DNA from: Oscillospiraceae bacterium
GTDB lineage: Bacteria > Bacillota > Clostridia > UMGS1883
DNA: 56,521 nucleotides
Direction of reading: 5' to 3'
NCBI GenBank assembly: GCA_015068735.1
Contig: SVJW01000009.1
Span: 1 to 56,521 of the forward strand
Shown here piece after piece: positions 24,688 through 33,663 of this stretch. The translations under genes were made by a program, and so were the position numbers. How positions within the stretch are numbered: the stretch's first letter is position 1; the number at the start of each line of letters is the position of its first letter. Below the pieces are notes generated by a model. It did no database searches. It saw only the letters and a program-made list of their open reading frames with translations, and was not told the DNA's origin.

Positions 24688-25413
24688 ATGATAGATTTTC
24701 ATACTCACGTGCTTCCCGGAATTGACGATGGATGTAGCAGCGGAAAAGAATCTGTCGTTTTGCTCAAAATGTTAAAAGAACAGGGCGTTAATAATGTGTT
24801 CCTCACTCCGCATTTTTACGCATATTCTTCATCTGCTGAAAATTATACGGAAATAAGGGAGAAGGCTCTCAATAAGCTTATTGAAGAACTAAAAACTAAT
24901 CAGTTGGACATCAATTTGTACTTGGGTAGTGAAGTATATTTTTTTGAGGAACTGTGGAGAATTGAGGATATTTCTAAACTGTGTATAAAAGGTACTAACT
25001 ATATTTTGGTTGAAATGCCTTTTTCAGAGTGGACTGATTCGATGATACGCAGCTTTGAAAAACTTATCGGAAAAGGATTTACTCCGGTATTAGCTCATTT
25101 TGAAAGGTATTTGCGATATGGAAAAAATCTTTCAAAAGTATACGAGTTAGTGGAAATGGGTGCTCTTCTACAGATGAACTGTGCGTTTTTAAATAAGTTT
25201 TCTACCCGAAGAAAAGCCATTAAGTTTATAAGAAAAGGTATGGTTTCGATACTTGGTACTGATTGCCATAATTTATCCGACAGGAAACCGGAATACTTAA
25301 GTGCTTGCGAATATGTAAAGAAAAAATTGACCGATAGAGAGTACAGGAATTTTATACGCATGCAGAAAAGTATAGTTGCTTCGGCAGAAAAGGTTTATCC
25401 GGCAAAAATTTGA
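24688..25413 (+). CDS. PHP-family tyrosine-protein phosphatase (CpsB/YwqE family)
   Basis: 241 residues. PHP metal-site motifs: DFHTHVLPGIDDG at the N-terminus, TPHFY, GSEVYF, LAHFERY and GTDCHN near the C-terminus. These manganese-dependent enzymes dephosphorylate the BY-kinase tail. The gene starts 15 bp after the kinase stop and ends at a terminator, giving a three-gene regulatory operon. No glycosyltransferase or polymerase genes are adjacent, so the controlled polysaccharide locus must be elsewhere. Confidence 0.9.
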   Translation: MIDFHTHVLPGIDDGCSSGKESVVLLKMLKEQGVNNVFLTPHFYAYSSSAENYTEIREKALNKLIEELKTNQLDINLYLGSEVYFFEELWRIEDISKLCIKGTNYILVEMPFSEWTDSMIRSFEKLIGKGFTPVLAHFERYLRYGKNLSKVYELVEMGALLQMNCAFLNKFSTRRKAIKFIRKGMVSILGTDCHNLSDRKPEYLSACEYVKKKLTDREYRNFIRMQKSIVASAEKVYPAKI

Positions 25414-25426
25414 ATATGTTTTATAT

Positions 25427-25474
25427 AGATAAAAAATCCGGTATACATCTGTGTAATCGGATTTTTATCTTTTT
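25427..25474 (+). terminator. Terminator of the tyrosine kinase operon
   Basis: GATAAAAAATCCG pairs with CGGATTTTTATC with one bulged A across a 17-nt loop, followed by TTTTT. Confidence 0.65.
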
Positions 25475-25496
25475 AAGAGAAAATCAGGTGATAGTT

Positions 25497-26405
25497 ATGT
25501 TTTTTGAAGAATACGAAAAATGCACTCTATGCCCAAGAATGTGTAAAGTAAACCGAAATAAAAACCTCAGAGGATTTTGCGGAGAAACCTCAACTCTCAG
25601 AATGGGAAGAGCCTCTCTTCACATGTGGGAAGAACCTTGCATATCGGGAGAAAGAGGTTCGGGGACAGTGTTTTTTGCCGGCTGTAATCTTAAATGCTGC
25701 TACTGTCAGAACTATAAACTCAGCAGGGGTCAAGAAGGAGTAGAACTTGGAGAAAAGTCTCCTGTTGATATATTTCTGGATTTGCAGAAACAAGGTGCTC
25801 ACAATATAAATCTTGTGACAGGGGAGCATTTTGCTCCGCATATCAGGGAGGCTGTTTTGAGTGCAAGAAAAAGAGGGCTTGAAATCCCGGTAATTCTTAA
25901 TTCCAGCGGCTATGTAACAGAGCAAACGCTGGAATATCTGAAAGATGTAATAGATATATATCTGGTGGATTTTAAATATATGAATTCAGTAATTTCCGAA
26001 AATTATTCTATGGCGCAGGATTACCCGCAGGTAGTAAAAACAGCTCTTGAAAAAATGTATAATCTGGCAGGGAATCCTGTTTTGGATGAAAACGGTATTC
26101 TCCAGAAAGGAATTATTGTAAGACATCTTTGTTTGCCGGAACATGCCGATGACTCAAAAGAGATTATCCGCTATATCTACAACAGGTACGGAGAAAATGT
26201 GCTTCTCAGTATTATGAGTCAATATACGCCTTTCGGGAATTGTGAAAAATATCCTGAATTAACACGGAAACTTACATCTCAGGAATACGACGAGATAATA
26301 GATTTTTGCATAGATTTAGGTATTGAAAACGCCTTTGTACAAGAGGAAGAAGCAGCTTCCGAAAGTTTTATTCCTGAGTTTGACGGAAAAGGTGTTGTTT
26401 TTTAG
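25497..26405 (+). CDS. Radical SAM protein, PflX-like (COG1313)
   Basis: 302 residues from the ATG at 25497, after CAGGTGAT. N-terminal cysteines CTLCPRMCKVNR and GFCGE precede the radical SAM cluster motif GCNLKCCYCQNY (Cys-x3-Cys-x2-Cys). Later features include ILNSSGYVTEQTL and YLVDFKYMN, as in pyruvate formate-lyase activase relatives of the PflX group. The physiological substrate of this group is unclear. Lone gene between two terminator/promoter junctions; no glycyl-radical enzyme is adjacent, so an activase role is not supported by context. Confidence 0.85.
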   Translation: MFFEEYEKCTLCPRMCKVNRNKNLRGFCGETSTLRMGRASLHMWEEPCISGERGSGTVFFAGCNLKCCYCQNYKLSRGQEGVELGEKSPVDIFLDLQKQGAHNINLVTGEHFAPHIREAVLSARKRGLEIPVILNSSGYVTEQTLEYLKDVIDIYLVDFKYMNSVISENYSMAQDYPQVVKTALEKMYNLAGNPVLDENGILQKGIIVRHLCLPEHADDSKEIIRYIYNRYGENVLLSIMSQYTPFGNCEKYPELTRKLTSQEYDEIIDFCIDLGIENAFVQEEEAASESFIPEFDGKGVVF

Positions 26406-26436
26406 ACATATTGCTCAGAAAAAATAGCTAAAACAC

Positions 26437-26466
26437 TTGAAAAATAGTGGGTTTAAATGGTATAAT
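26437..26466 (+). promoter_or_regulatory. Promoter of tyrS and probably a long downstream unit
   Basis: TTGAAA (26437-26442), 18-bp spacer, TATAAT (26461-26466). The leader to the ATG is about 43 nt, too short for a tyrosine T-box. Confidence 0.75.
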
Positions 26467-26515
26467 GTAAAATAGGTATGTAGTATTTAATTACCGTGAA
26501 AGGAATGATTATACA

Positions 26516-27742
26516 ATGAGTAACGTTTTTGACGTTTTAAAAGAAAGAGGACTTCTTGCACAGACAACACATGAAGAGGAAATCCGTGAACTTCTCGGAA
26601 AGGAGAAGGTAACTTTTTATATCGGTTTTGACCCTACTGCAGATAGCCTTCATGTAGGGCATTTCCTGCAGATGGTTGTAATGCGTCATATGCAGATGCA
26701 CGGACATCGTCCCATAGCTCTTGTTGGTGGCGGTACAGGTCATATTGGCGATCCCTCCGGCAGAACAGATATGCGTCAGATGATGACAAAAGAAACAATA
26801 GACTATAACTGTGAACGTTTCAAGGAACAGCTTTCCAAGGTAATCGACTTTTCTGACGGAAAGGCTATCATGGTTAACAATGCGGACTGGCTCCTTGACC
26901 TTAATTATGTTGAGTTCATTCGTGACATCGGTTCCTGCTTCTCCGTTAATCAGATGCTTGCGGCAGAATGTTTCAAGCAGAGACTTGAAAAGGGGCTTTC
27001 CTTCCTTGAATTTAACTATATGCTTATGCAGAGCTATGACTTCCTTATGCTCAGCCGTAAGTATGACTGTAAGATAGAGCTTGGCGGCGACGACCAGTGG
27101 AGCAACATCTTAGGAGGTCTTGATCTTTGCAGAAGAAAGGATCAGAAACAGGTTTACGGTATGACATTTACTCTCCTTACAAACAGTGAGGGTAAGAAGA
27201 TGGGTAAAACTGCAAACGGGGCAGTATGGCTTGCTCCTGAAAAGACTTCTCCTTATGAGTTCTATCAGTATTGGAGAAATGTTGATGACAGCGACGTATG
27301 TAAGTGTCTTAAACTTCTCACATTTGTTCCCATGGATGAAATTCGTGAATATGAAAAGCTTGAGGGTAGCCAGCTTAACAAGGTTAAAGAACTTCTTGCA
27401 TTTGAAGTTACAAAGCTTGTTCACGGTGAAGAGGAGGCTAAGAAAGCTCAGGAAACAGCAGCGGCAATCTTCTCAGGACAGGGAGATGCAGCTAATATGC
27501 CCTCCGCGCAGGTAACAACCGAGGAAATCGGTGACGGAATAGCAATTCTTGACCTTCTTGTAAATGTGAAATTTATCCCCTCCAAGGGTGAAGGAAGAAG
27601 ACTTATCCAGCAGGGCGGTCTTAGTGTGGATAATGAGAAAGTTACAGGTATTGACCTTGTAATCACTAAGGATAGTTTTAACGATGGTAAGATTGTTGTT
27701 AAGAAAGGTAAGAAATCTTTCCTTAAAATAGAACTTGCATAA
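26516..27742 (+). CDS. tyrS: Tyrosyl-tRNA synthetase
   Basis: 408 residues, normal for the bacterial enzyme. HIGH-type motif [13 protein letters not shown], tyrosine-site segments ([15 protein letters not shown]), KMSKS variant KMGKT and a C-terminal S4 RNA-binding domain (about 340-408). It charges tRNA-Tyr. The promoter is 50 bp upstream and there is no T-box leader. csaB follows after 16 bp with no terminator, so they are probably cotranscribed. Confidence 0.96.
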   Translation: MSNVFDVLKERGLLAQTTHEEEIRELLGKEKVTFYIGFDPTADSLHVGHFLQMVVMRHMQMHGHRPIALVGGGTGHIGDPSGRTDMRQMMTKETIDYNCERFKEQLSKVIDFSDGKAIMVNNADWLLDLNYVEFIRDIGSCFSVNQMLAAECFKQRLEKGLSFLEFNYMLMQSYDFLMLSRKYDCKIELGGDDQWSNILGGLDLCRRKDQKQVYGMTFTLLTNSEGKKMGKTANGAVWLAPEKTSPYEFYQYWRNVDDSDVCKCLKLLTFVPMDEIREYEKLEGSQLNKVKELLAFEVTKLVHGEEEAKKAQETAAAIFSGQGDAANMPSAQVTTEEIGDGIAILDLLVNVKFIPSKGEGRRLIQQGGLSVDNEKVTGIDLVITKDSFNDGKIVVKKGKKSFLKIELA

Positions 27743-27758
27743 GAAGGCAGGTGTGTAT

Positions 27759-28847
27759 ATGTCGGACATCATAATTTCCGGCTATTACGGACTGGGGAAC
27801 AGCGGGGATGAAGCACTTCTTGAAAGTATTGTTTCTGACCTGAAAAGTATAAATCCCGATATTACAATAACTGCATTATCGGCAGACGCGAAACAGACAA
27901 AGGAGCGTTACGGAATTAAAACCGTAAACAGGTTTAATATTTTTTCTATAATAAGAGAATTCAGGTCTGCGAAACTGCTTTTAAGCGGCGGCGGAACTCT
28001 GATACAGGATGCGACCAGTACAAAGAGCCTTCTTTACTATCTGGGAATTATATCTCTTGCTGAAAAAATGGGGCTTAAGACTATGCTTTATGCAAACGGA
28101 ATGGGTCCTATCAGCGACAAAAACGTAAAAAAGGTTAGGCGGGTTCTTAATAAAACTGATCTCATCACACTGAGAGAGAATGTTTCCTTGGAAGAGATTC
28201 AGCGTTGCAATATAACAAAACCGAAAGTTATGGTTACTGCCGATCCTGCATTTAATCTTATTGCATCGGATGATAAAAAGGCGCAGGAGATTTTTTCCCG
28301 ATATTCCATAGGGGCTGATTCTAAGACTATAGCTGTTTCGGTAAGAGAAAGTCGGAACGCTCCGGAAAATTTTGAAGAAAACTTAGCAAAAGCACTGGAT
28401 GAAGTTGCAAAAAAAGGATATACTCCTGTATTTATTCCTATGCAGAGGGCATTGGACCTGGATATATCTTTAAGGATAGCTTCTAAAATGAAAGAGGAGT
28501 CAAAAGTTTTAGACTCGGAAATATCGGTTTGCGATATGTTGGCTCTTATAGGACGATGCAGCATTGCTGTAGGAATGCGCCTCCATATGCTTATTTTTGC
28601 TTCTGTTATGGATGTTCCTATGGCAGGAATTGCATATGACCCCAAAGTAAAAGGCTTTATGGAGTATATGCATCAGAAGAATTATGTAGAGCTTGATGAG
28701 TTTGGGTTTGAGAATTTTCTGAAAGTTCTGGAAGAGGTTCTTGAAAATTCAGATTTGCTTCGCAGTCAATTGGAAAAAGAATTGATTCCAATAAGAGAAA
28801 AAGCGAAAGAAAATGCTTTTCTGGCTTTGGAATTGCTGAAAAAATGA
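27759..28847 (+). CDS. csaB: Polysaccharide pyruvyl transferase CsaB
   Basis: 362 residues from the ATG at 27759. Signature segments: IISGYYGLGNSGDEALLESIV at the N-terminus, LLSGGGTLIQDATSTKSLLYYLG, YANGMGPIS and VGMRLHMLIFASVMDVPMAGIAYDPKV. CsaB adds ketal-linked pyruvate to the secondary cell wall polymer, which SLH domains recognise. Its presence beside SLH-protein genes in the same window makes that anchoring route likely here. The gene lies between tyrS and a coiled-coil protein with short gaps. Confidence 0.92.
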   Translation: MSDIIISGYYGLGNSGDEALLESIVSDLKSINPDITITALSADAKQTKERYGIKTVNRFNIFSIIREFRSAKLLLSGGGTLIQDATSTKSLLYYLGIISLAEKMGLKTMLYANGMGPISDKNVKKVRRVLNKTDLITLRENVSLEEIQRCNITKPKVMVTADPAFNLIASDDKKAQEIFSRYSIGADSKTIAVSVRESRNAPENFEENLAKALDEVAKKGYTPVFIPMQRALDLDISLRIASKMKEESKVLDSEISVCDMLALIGRCSIAVGMRLHMLIFASVMDVPMAGIAYDPKVKGFMEYMHQKNYVELDEFGFENFLKVLEEVLENSDLLRSQLEKELIPIREKAKENAFLALELLKK

Positions 28848-28870
28848 TAAATTTTTTTGGGGGTTACAGT

Positions 28871-29536
28871 ATGAAAAAACTTTTAATAGCGTTGACAGCA
28901 CTTTCTGTTTTATTTATTTCTGCTATAACCTTCGTTACTGTTTGGCAGGAAGATAATATTGAAAGTATACTGATGGGAATTATGGAAAATTCTGAGGAAA
29001 TAGAGCGTCAGCGTAATGATAATCAGATAAAACTGGTGAATGATGTCAATACGTATATGGAAATTCCTGTTCGAGAAATCACCGAAGAAGAAAAAGAACT
29101 GATTGAGAAAGGTGAAACTACGGTAACAGACGTTTATCAGAAAATTTTTGAAGAAAAGAGCGAAGAACATAAAACAGAAGAAACTCCTAACAAAGATGAA
29201 ATAGTAAGTCGCTATATGGCTGAGTTATATAGGTTGCAGAATGAATTCACTGCCAGAGCAGAGGCAACCATCAGACAAGGTGCAAACTATTATGAGGGTA
29301 TAAAAGATCACGAACAGGATGCTGAAGCAAGGGCTGAAACGATTTCTCATTTCACACCTGTGGTAAGAAACCTTGAGAGTGAGTGTGATGCAAAAGTAGA
29401 AGCCCTTATAAAAAGACTGGAAGAAGAGCTAAGGTCATTTGGTGCGGATACCTCCATAATAGCATCTATTCGTGCAACATATGCAAATGAGAAACAGCTT
29501 AAATTATCATATTACGCAAATAAATATTTGAAATAA
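28871..29536 (+). CDS. Hypothetical membrane-anchored or secreted coiled-coil protein
   Basis: 221 residues. The ATG at 28871 follows GGGGGTT; an upstream ATG at 28844 overlapping csaB lacks a site. An N-terminal hydrophobic segment (KKLLIALTALSVLFISAITFVTVW) could be an uncleaved anchor or signal peptide. The rest is charged and helical, rich in Glu and Lys, with long heptad-like stretches (EFTARAEATIRQGANYYEG, NLESECDAKVEALIKRLEEELR). I do not recognise a family. It sits between csaB and rnfC with short gaps, suggesting an envelope role. Confidence 0.6.
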   Translation: MKKLLIALTALSVLFISAITFVTVWQEDNIESILMGIMENSEEIERQRNDNQIKLVNDVNTYMEIPVREITEEEKELIEKGETTVTDVYQKIFEEKSEEHKTEETPNKDEIVSRYMAELYRLQNEFTARAEATIRQGANYYEGIKDHEQDAEARAETISHFTPVVRNLESECDAKVEALIKRLEEELRSFGADTSIIASIRATYANEKQLKLSYYANKYLK

Positions 29537-29572
29537 AACTACAGAAAGCATAAGGAGAAAAGGAGAGAGAAT

Positions 29573-30919
29573 ATGCTTAAAAAGTTTACGTTTAAGGGCG
29601 GTGTACACCCTGATGACAACAAAGCCCAGACAAACAAGAAAAAAATTGTAGTTCTGGACCCGCCAAAGACATTGGTATTCCCCCTTGTACAACACCTGGG
29701 TGCGCCATGTACTCCCATAGTTAAGGTTGGTGACCGTGTACTGAAAGGACAGAAGATTGCCGACAGTGAAGCATTTGTAAGTGCTCCCATACATTCTTCT
29801 GTTTCAGGAACAGTAACGGCTATTAAACCTTATCCGGTGCCGAATGGCTCCATGGTTGAGTCCATAATTATTGAAAATGACTTTGAAGAGGAAAGAGCAT
29901 ACAACCTCGAACCTCTTGATTATAAGACCGTTGCTCCTGATGATATTCCCGGTATTATCAGAGAAGCAGGTATAGTAGGTATGGGAGGAGCAACATTCCC
30001 CACACATGTAAAACTTATGCCTCCGGATCCTTCTAAAATTGATACAATTATAGTAAACGGAGCAGAGTGTGAGCCGTATCTTACAAATGACCACCGAGTA
30101 ATGCTTGATACACCCGAGGAAGTTATTCTCGGCCTTAAGATTCTGCTTTACAGATTCGGTATTACTAACGGTCATATTGCAATAGAAGACAACAAGAAAG
30201 ATGCGATAGCTCTTATGAAAAAGGAATGTGCATCTGAAGGAATTACAATCGATACCCTTAAGAAAAAATATCCTCAGGGTAGTGAAAAACAGCTTATATA
30301 TGCTGTTACAAAAAGGGTAATTCCTGCAGGAAAGCTTCCTGCCGATGTAGGTGTTATTGTTGTAAATATAGATACTTGTACCGCTATTGCAAGAAGGTTT
30401 ATGTACAGTAAACCTTTGATGCGCCGTATAGTAACCGTTGTAGGGACTCCCTTTGCACAGAACGCAAACTACAAGGTGCGTATAGGAACTCCTATTGATT
30501 ACATAATTGAACAAAACGGCGGATTTATAAGAAATCCCGCAAAGATAATAATGGGCGGCCCTATGATGGGGATTGCACAGTTCAGACTTGATGTTCCGAT
30601 TATAAAAGGAACATCAGCAATTCTTGCACTTACTGATAAAGAAGCAGAAATTCCTCCGGAAAATCCCTGTATCAGATGTGGAAAATGCGTAGAACACTGC
30701 CCTATGAACCTTATGCCCCTCTATCTTCAGCAGTATGCAGCAAAAGGTGACTTGGAAACTTGCGAGAAGTATGATGTTACTTCTTGTATAGAATGCGGAT
30801 GCTGCAGCTTTGGATGTCCTTCAAAAAGACAGCTCGTTCAGAATATAAGAGTTGCTAAAAGAAGTGTTATGGCAATCCAGCGCGAACGCGCACAGAAACA
30901 GAAAGAGGGTGCAAAATGA
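29573..30919 (+). CDS. rnfC: Rnf complex subunit RnfC
   Basis: 448 residues. The N-terminal biotinyl-lipoyl-like region (KFTFKGGVHPDD...APIHSSVSGTV) is followed by the NADH/FMN-binding fold of the Nqo1-like domain (GIVGMGGATFPTHVKL, NGAECEPYLTNDH). Two 4Fe-4S motifs are near the C-terminus (CIRCGKCVEHCP, CIECGCCSFGCP). RnfC is the NAD-reducing soluble subunit of the ferredoxin:NAD oxidoreductase ion pump. First gene of the six-gene rnf set; AGGAGAAAAGGAG precedes it. No clear promoter lies in the 36-bp gap, so transcription may come from upstream. Confidence 0.95.
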   Translation: MLKKFTFKGGVHPDDNKAQTNKKKIVVLDPPKTLVFPLVQHLGAPCTPIVKVGDRVLKGQKIADSEAFVSAPIHSSVSGTVTAIKPYPVPNGSMVESIIIENDFEEERAYNLEPLDYKTVAPDDIPGIIREAGIVGMGGATFPTHVKLMPPDPSKIDTIIVNGAECEPYLTNDHRVMLDTPEEVILGLKILLYRFGITNGHIAIEDNKKDAIALMKKECASEGITIDTLKKKYPQGSEKQLIYAVTKRVIPAGKLPADVGVIVVNIDTCTAIARRFMYSKPLMRRIVTVVGTPFAQNANYKVRIGTPIDYIIEQNGGFIRNPAKIIMGGPMMGIAQFRLDVPIIKGTSAILALTDKEAEIPPENPCIRCGKCVEHCPMNLMPLYLQQYAAKGDLETCEKYDVTSCIECGCCSFGCPSKRQLVQNIRVAKRSVMAIQRERAQKQKEGAK

Positions 30920-31893
30920 TGGAAAACCTTAAACTTAAAGTTTCATCCACTCCGCATATACGAGAGAAAAACAGTATAGAAGATGTTATGCTTGATGTTA
31001 TAATCGCTCTTATGCCTGCTGCATTTGCCGGTGTTATACTTTTCGGGCAGCGTGCATTTCTGGTTATGCTTCTTTCTGTGGTATGTTGTGTGGGTTTTGA
31101 ATGGGCGTATCAGATTGTTGCTCATAAGAAGCGCACAATCAGTGATATGAGTGCGGTTGTTACAGGTATGCTTTATGCATTCTGTCTTCCGTCAAACGTA
31201 CCGTTGTACATAGTTGTAATTGGTGCATTTATAGCAATTGTAATTGTCAAACAGCTCTTTGGCGGTATCGGTCAGAATTTTATGAATCCTGCCCTTGTGG
31301 GCCGTGCGTTCGTACTGGCGTCATTCCCCCTTGCAATGACTACATTTGCTCTTGATAAAATGACTATTTTTGATACAAATGTAATAACAGGTGCGACTCC
31401 TCTGTCAAGTGAATTTGCAGGTACTGCACCTACTGCATGGGAACAGCTTTTCGGCGTGTATGAGAACGGACAGATTATCCCCGGTTGTATAGGTGAAACT
31501 TGCGGAATTGCACTTCTTATCGGATTTGCGTATCTTCTCATTCGCAGGGTAATAAGTGTAAGAATTCCTCTTGCGTTTGTAGGTAGTGTTATGCTTATGA
31601 CATGGCTCTGCGGTGAAAGCGCGGTAGCAAGCATCCAGAACCCCATAACAGCGGTTCTTTCCGGTGGCGTTCTTTTGGGTGCAATATTTATGGCAACAGA
31701 CTATGTGACAAGTCCTACAACACCTTGGGGACAGATAATATTCGGTATAGGTTGCGGTGTGCTTACTTGTGTAATAAGATTCTGGGGAGGATACCCTGAG
31801 GGTGTAAGTTTTGCAATTCTTCTTATGAATATCCTTACACCTCTTCTTGATAAGTGGACAATGCCTAAGCCCTTTGGCAAAGTAAAGAATTAA
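30916..31893 (+). CDS. rnfD: Rnf complex subunit RnfD
   Basis: 325 residues, polytopic membrane protein. The start overlaps the rnfC stop by 4 bases; a second ATG follows at 30919. NPALVGRAFVLASFP and the FMN attachment motif TGAT (VITGATPLSS) are visible, with FLAVIN-site region GYPEGVSFAILLMN. RnfD carries covalent FMN and forms part of the ion-translocating core. Translationally coupled to rnfC. Confidence 0.94.
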   Translation: MMENLKLKVSSTPHIREKNSIEDVMLDVIIALMPAAFAGVILFGQRAFLVMLLSVVCCVGFEWAYQIVAHKKRTISDMSAVVTGMLYAFCLPSNVPLYIVVIGAFIAIVIVKQLFGGIGQNFMNPALVGRAFVLASFPLAMTTFALDKMTIFDTNVITGATPLSSEFAGTAPTAWEQLFGVYENGQIIPGCIGETCGIALLIGFAYLLIRRVISVRIPLAFVGSVMLMTWLCGESAVASIQNPITAVLSGGVLLGAIFMATDYVTSPTTPWGQIIFGIGCGVLTCVIRFWGGYPEGVSFAILLMNILTPLLDKWTMPKPFGKVKN

Positions 31894-31908
31894 GGGGGAG
31901 GGTTAATT

Positions 31909-32460
31909 ATGAAAAAAGAATTTATAAAACTTTCTGCCGTTCTTTGCATTATTACACTTGTTGCAGCATTTATTCTTGCAGGTGTTAACAAGGTAACCGC
32001 TCCTGCAATTGCAAAAGCAGAAAAAGAAGCTGCAGAAAATGCAATGAAAACACTTCTTCCTGAGGCAGATACTTTTGAAGCCGTTGCAACAGACGAAAAC
32101 TTAAAAGTAGCAAAAAAAGAAGGAGTAGTAGTGGGCTTTTGCGCACAGGTTACAACTTCAGGATACGGCGGAGATATTGTAATGATGGTTGGTATCGACA
32201 GCAATATGTACGTTCAGGGAATTGAAATCCTTTCGCAGAGTGAGACGGCAGGTCTCGGTGCAAAAATCGTAGATAACGATTTTAAGAAGCAGTTTAAAAA
32301 TAAGAGCCTCACGGATCTTAAGGTTGTAAAAAAGGATACTGACTCTCCGAATGAATTCAAGGCAGTAACCGGTGCTACAATCAGCAGCCGTGCTGTTGAA
32401 AGCGGTATTGCAAAAGCAAAAGATATGGTTGAAAAAGAATTGAAGGAGGGTACAAAATGA
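31909..32460 (+). CDS. rnfG: Rnf complex subunit RnfG
   Basis: 183 residues. One N-terminal membrane helix (about 7-25) and an external flavin-binding domain with the covalent FMN motif TGATISS near residue 150 (Thr in VTGATISSRAV). GFCAQVTTSGYGGDIVMMVGID and ETAGLGAKI match the family. It transfers electrons within the Rnf pump. The stop overlaps the rnfE start by 4 bases. Confidence 0.94.
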   Translation: MKKEFIKLSAVLCIITLVAAFILAGVNKVTAPAIAKAEKEAAENAMKTLLPEADTFEAVATDENLKVAKKEGVVVGFCAQVTTSGYGGDIVMMVGIDSNMYVQGIEILSQSETAGLGAKIVDNDFKKQFKNKSLTDLKVVKKDTDSPNEFKAVTGATISSRAVESGIAKAKDMVEKELKEGTK

Positions 32461-33044
32461 TTAAAACATTTAAAAATGGTATCATAAATGAAAACCCAAC
32501 TTTCATGCAACTTCTGGGTATGTGCCCTACCCTTGCCGTTACAACATCTCTTGCTAACGGAATAGGTATGGGATTATCTGTTACATTCGTACTTACTCTT
32601 TCAAATATACTTGTATCAATGCTTCGTAAACTGATTCCATCGAAAATCAGAATTGCGGCATACGTTGTAATTATTGCTACATTTGTAACTGTTGTTGACC
32701 TTATTTTAAAGGCATATATCCCTGCACTTTCTCAGTCGCTCGGTCTTTTCATTCCTCTTATCGTTGTTAACTGTATCATTCTTGCAAGAGCTGAAGCTTT
32801 CTCTTCAAAAAACGGTGTTGCAAAATCTGCAGTTGACGGTATCGGTATGGGACTTGGTTTTACAATAGCTCTTTCAATAATTTCCGCAATAAGAGAAATC
32901 TTGGGAAACGGAACTATTTTAGGTATGTCTGTAGGAATTTCTACTCCTGCAACAATTATGCTTCTTCCTCCGGGAGGATTCCTCACCCTTGGGCTTCTTT
33001 TGGGAATTATAAATGTGATTAAAAACAGAAAGGGGGAGAGATAA
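32457..33044 (+). CDS. rnfE: Rnf complex subunit RnfE
   Basis: 195 residues, about six membrane helices. NPTFMQLLGMCPTLAVTTSLANG and FIPLIVVNCIILARAEAF are hallmark segments shared with NqrD. RnfA and RnfE form an inverted pair holding an iron-sulfur cluster between conserved Cys residues (here in GMCPTLAV and VNCIILA). rnfA begins at the next base after its stop codon. Confidence 0.94.
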   Translation: MIKTFKNGIINENPTFMQLLGMCPTLAVTTSLANGIGMGLSVTFVLTLSNILVSMLRKLIPSKIRIAAYVVIIATFVTVVDLILKAYIPALSQSLGLFIPLIVVNCIILARAEAFSSKNGVAKSAVDGIGMGLGFTIALSIISAIREILGNGTILGMSVGISTPATIMLLPPGGFLTLGLLLGIINVIKNRKGER

Positions 33045-33647
33045 ATGCCCGCATTAATAGGGTTAGCTCTTACTTCAATTTTTGTTCAGAACTTTGTTCT
33101 TGTTAAATTTTTGGGAATTTGTCCTTTCCTCGGAGTTTCAAAAAAACTTGATACAGCGATCGGTATGGGAATGGCAGTAACCTTTGTTATGACCCTTGCA
33201 TCTATTATGACATGGCTTTGCCAGAAGTTTATATTAGTTCCGCTGAATATTGAATATATGCAGACAATTGCATTCATTGTTATTATTGCGGCACTTGTTC
33301 AGTTTGTTGAAATGTTTTTGCAGAAATCAATTCCGTCGCTTTACAGCTCTCTTGGTATTTATCTTCCGCTTATAACTACAAACTGTGCAGTTCTTGGTGT
33401 TGCGCTTCTTAATGTAAATTCCGCATCTGTTATTTCATCAGAGGGAAGCTACACCCTCATAGAAACAATTGTAAACGGTTTTTCTGCAGGTATCGGCTTT
33501 ATGATAGCAATTGTGCTTTTTGCAGGTGTCCGTGAAAGACTTGAAAGCTCGGATATACCCAAAGCATTGCAGGGAATGCCCATTGCTCTTATAAGCGCAT
33601 CCCTTCTTGCAATGGCATTTTTGGGATTTGCGGGAATGTCTTTTTGA
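33045..33647 (+). CDS. rnfA: Rnf complex subunit RnfA
   Basis: 200 residues, polytopic. FVQNFVLVKFLGICPFLGVSKKLDTAIGMG and YLPLITTNCAVLGVALLN are the conserved RnfA/NqrE segments, with Cys in GICPFLG and TNCAVLG matching cluster ligands. It pairs with RnfE in the membrane core. GGGGGAG lies within the end of rnfE. rnfB starts 16 bp downstream. Confidence 0.95.
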   Translation: MPALIGLALTSIFVQNFVLVKFLGICPFLGVSKKLDTAIGMGMAVTFVMTLASIMTWLCQKFILVPLNIEYMQTIAFIVIIAALVQFVEMFLQKSIPSLYSSLGIYLPLITTNCAVLGVALLNVNSASVISSEGSYTLIETIVNGFSAGIGFMIAIVLFAGVRERLESSDIPKALQGMPIALISASLLAMAFLGFAGMSF

Positions 33648-33663
33648 AAGGAATGATTAAACT

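Noticed and set aside
25497..26405. Pyruvate formate-lyase activating enzyme
   Set aside because: The cluster motif fits, but the N-terminal Cys set and length fit the PflX-type group, and no glycyl-radical enzyme gene is adjacent.
26406..26515. T-box riboswitch before tyrS
   Set aside because: The promoter leaves a leader of only about 43 nt, with no T-box sequence or antiterminator; alaS at 44200 likewise has a short leader.
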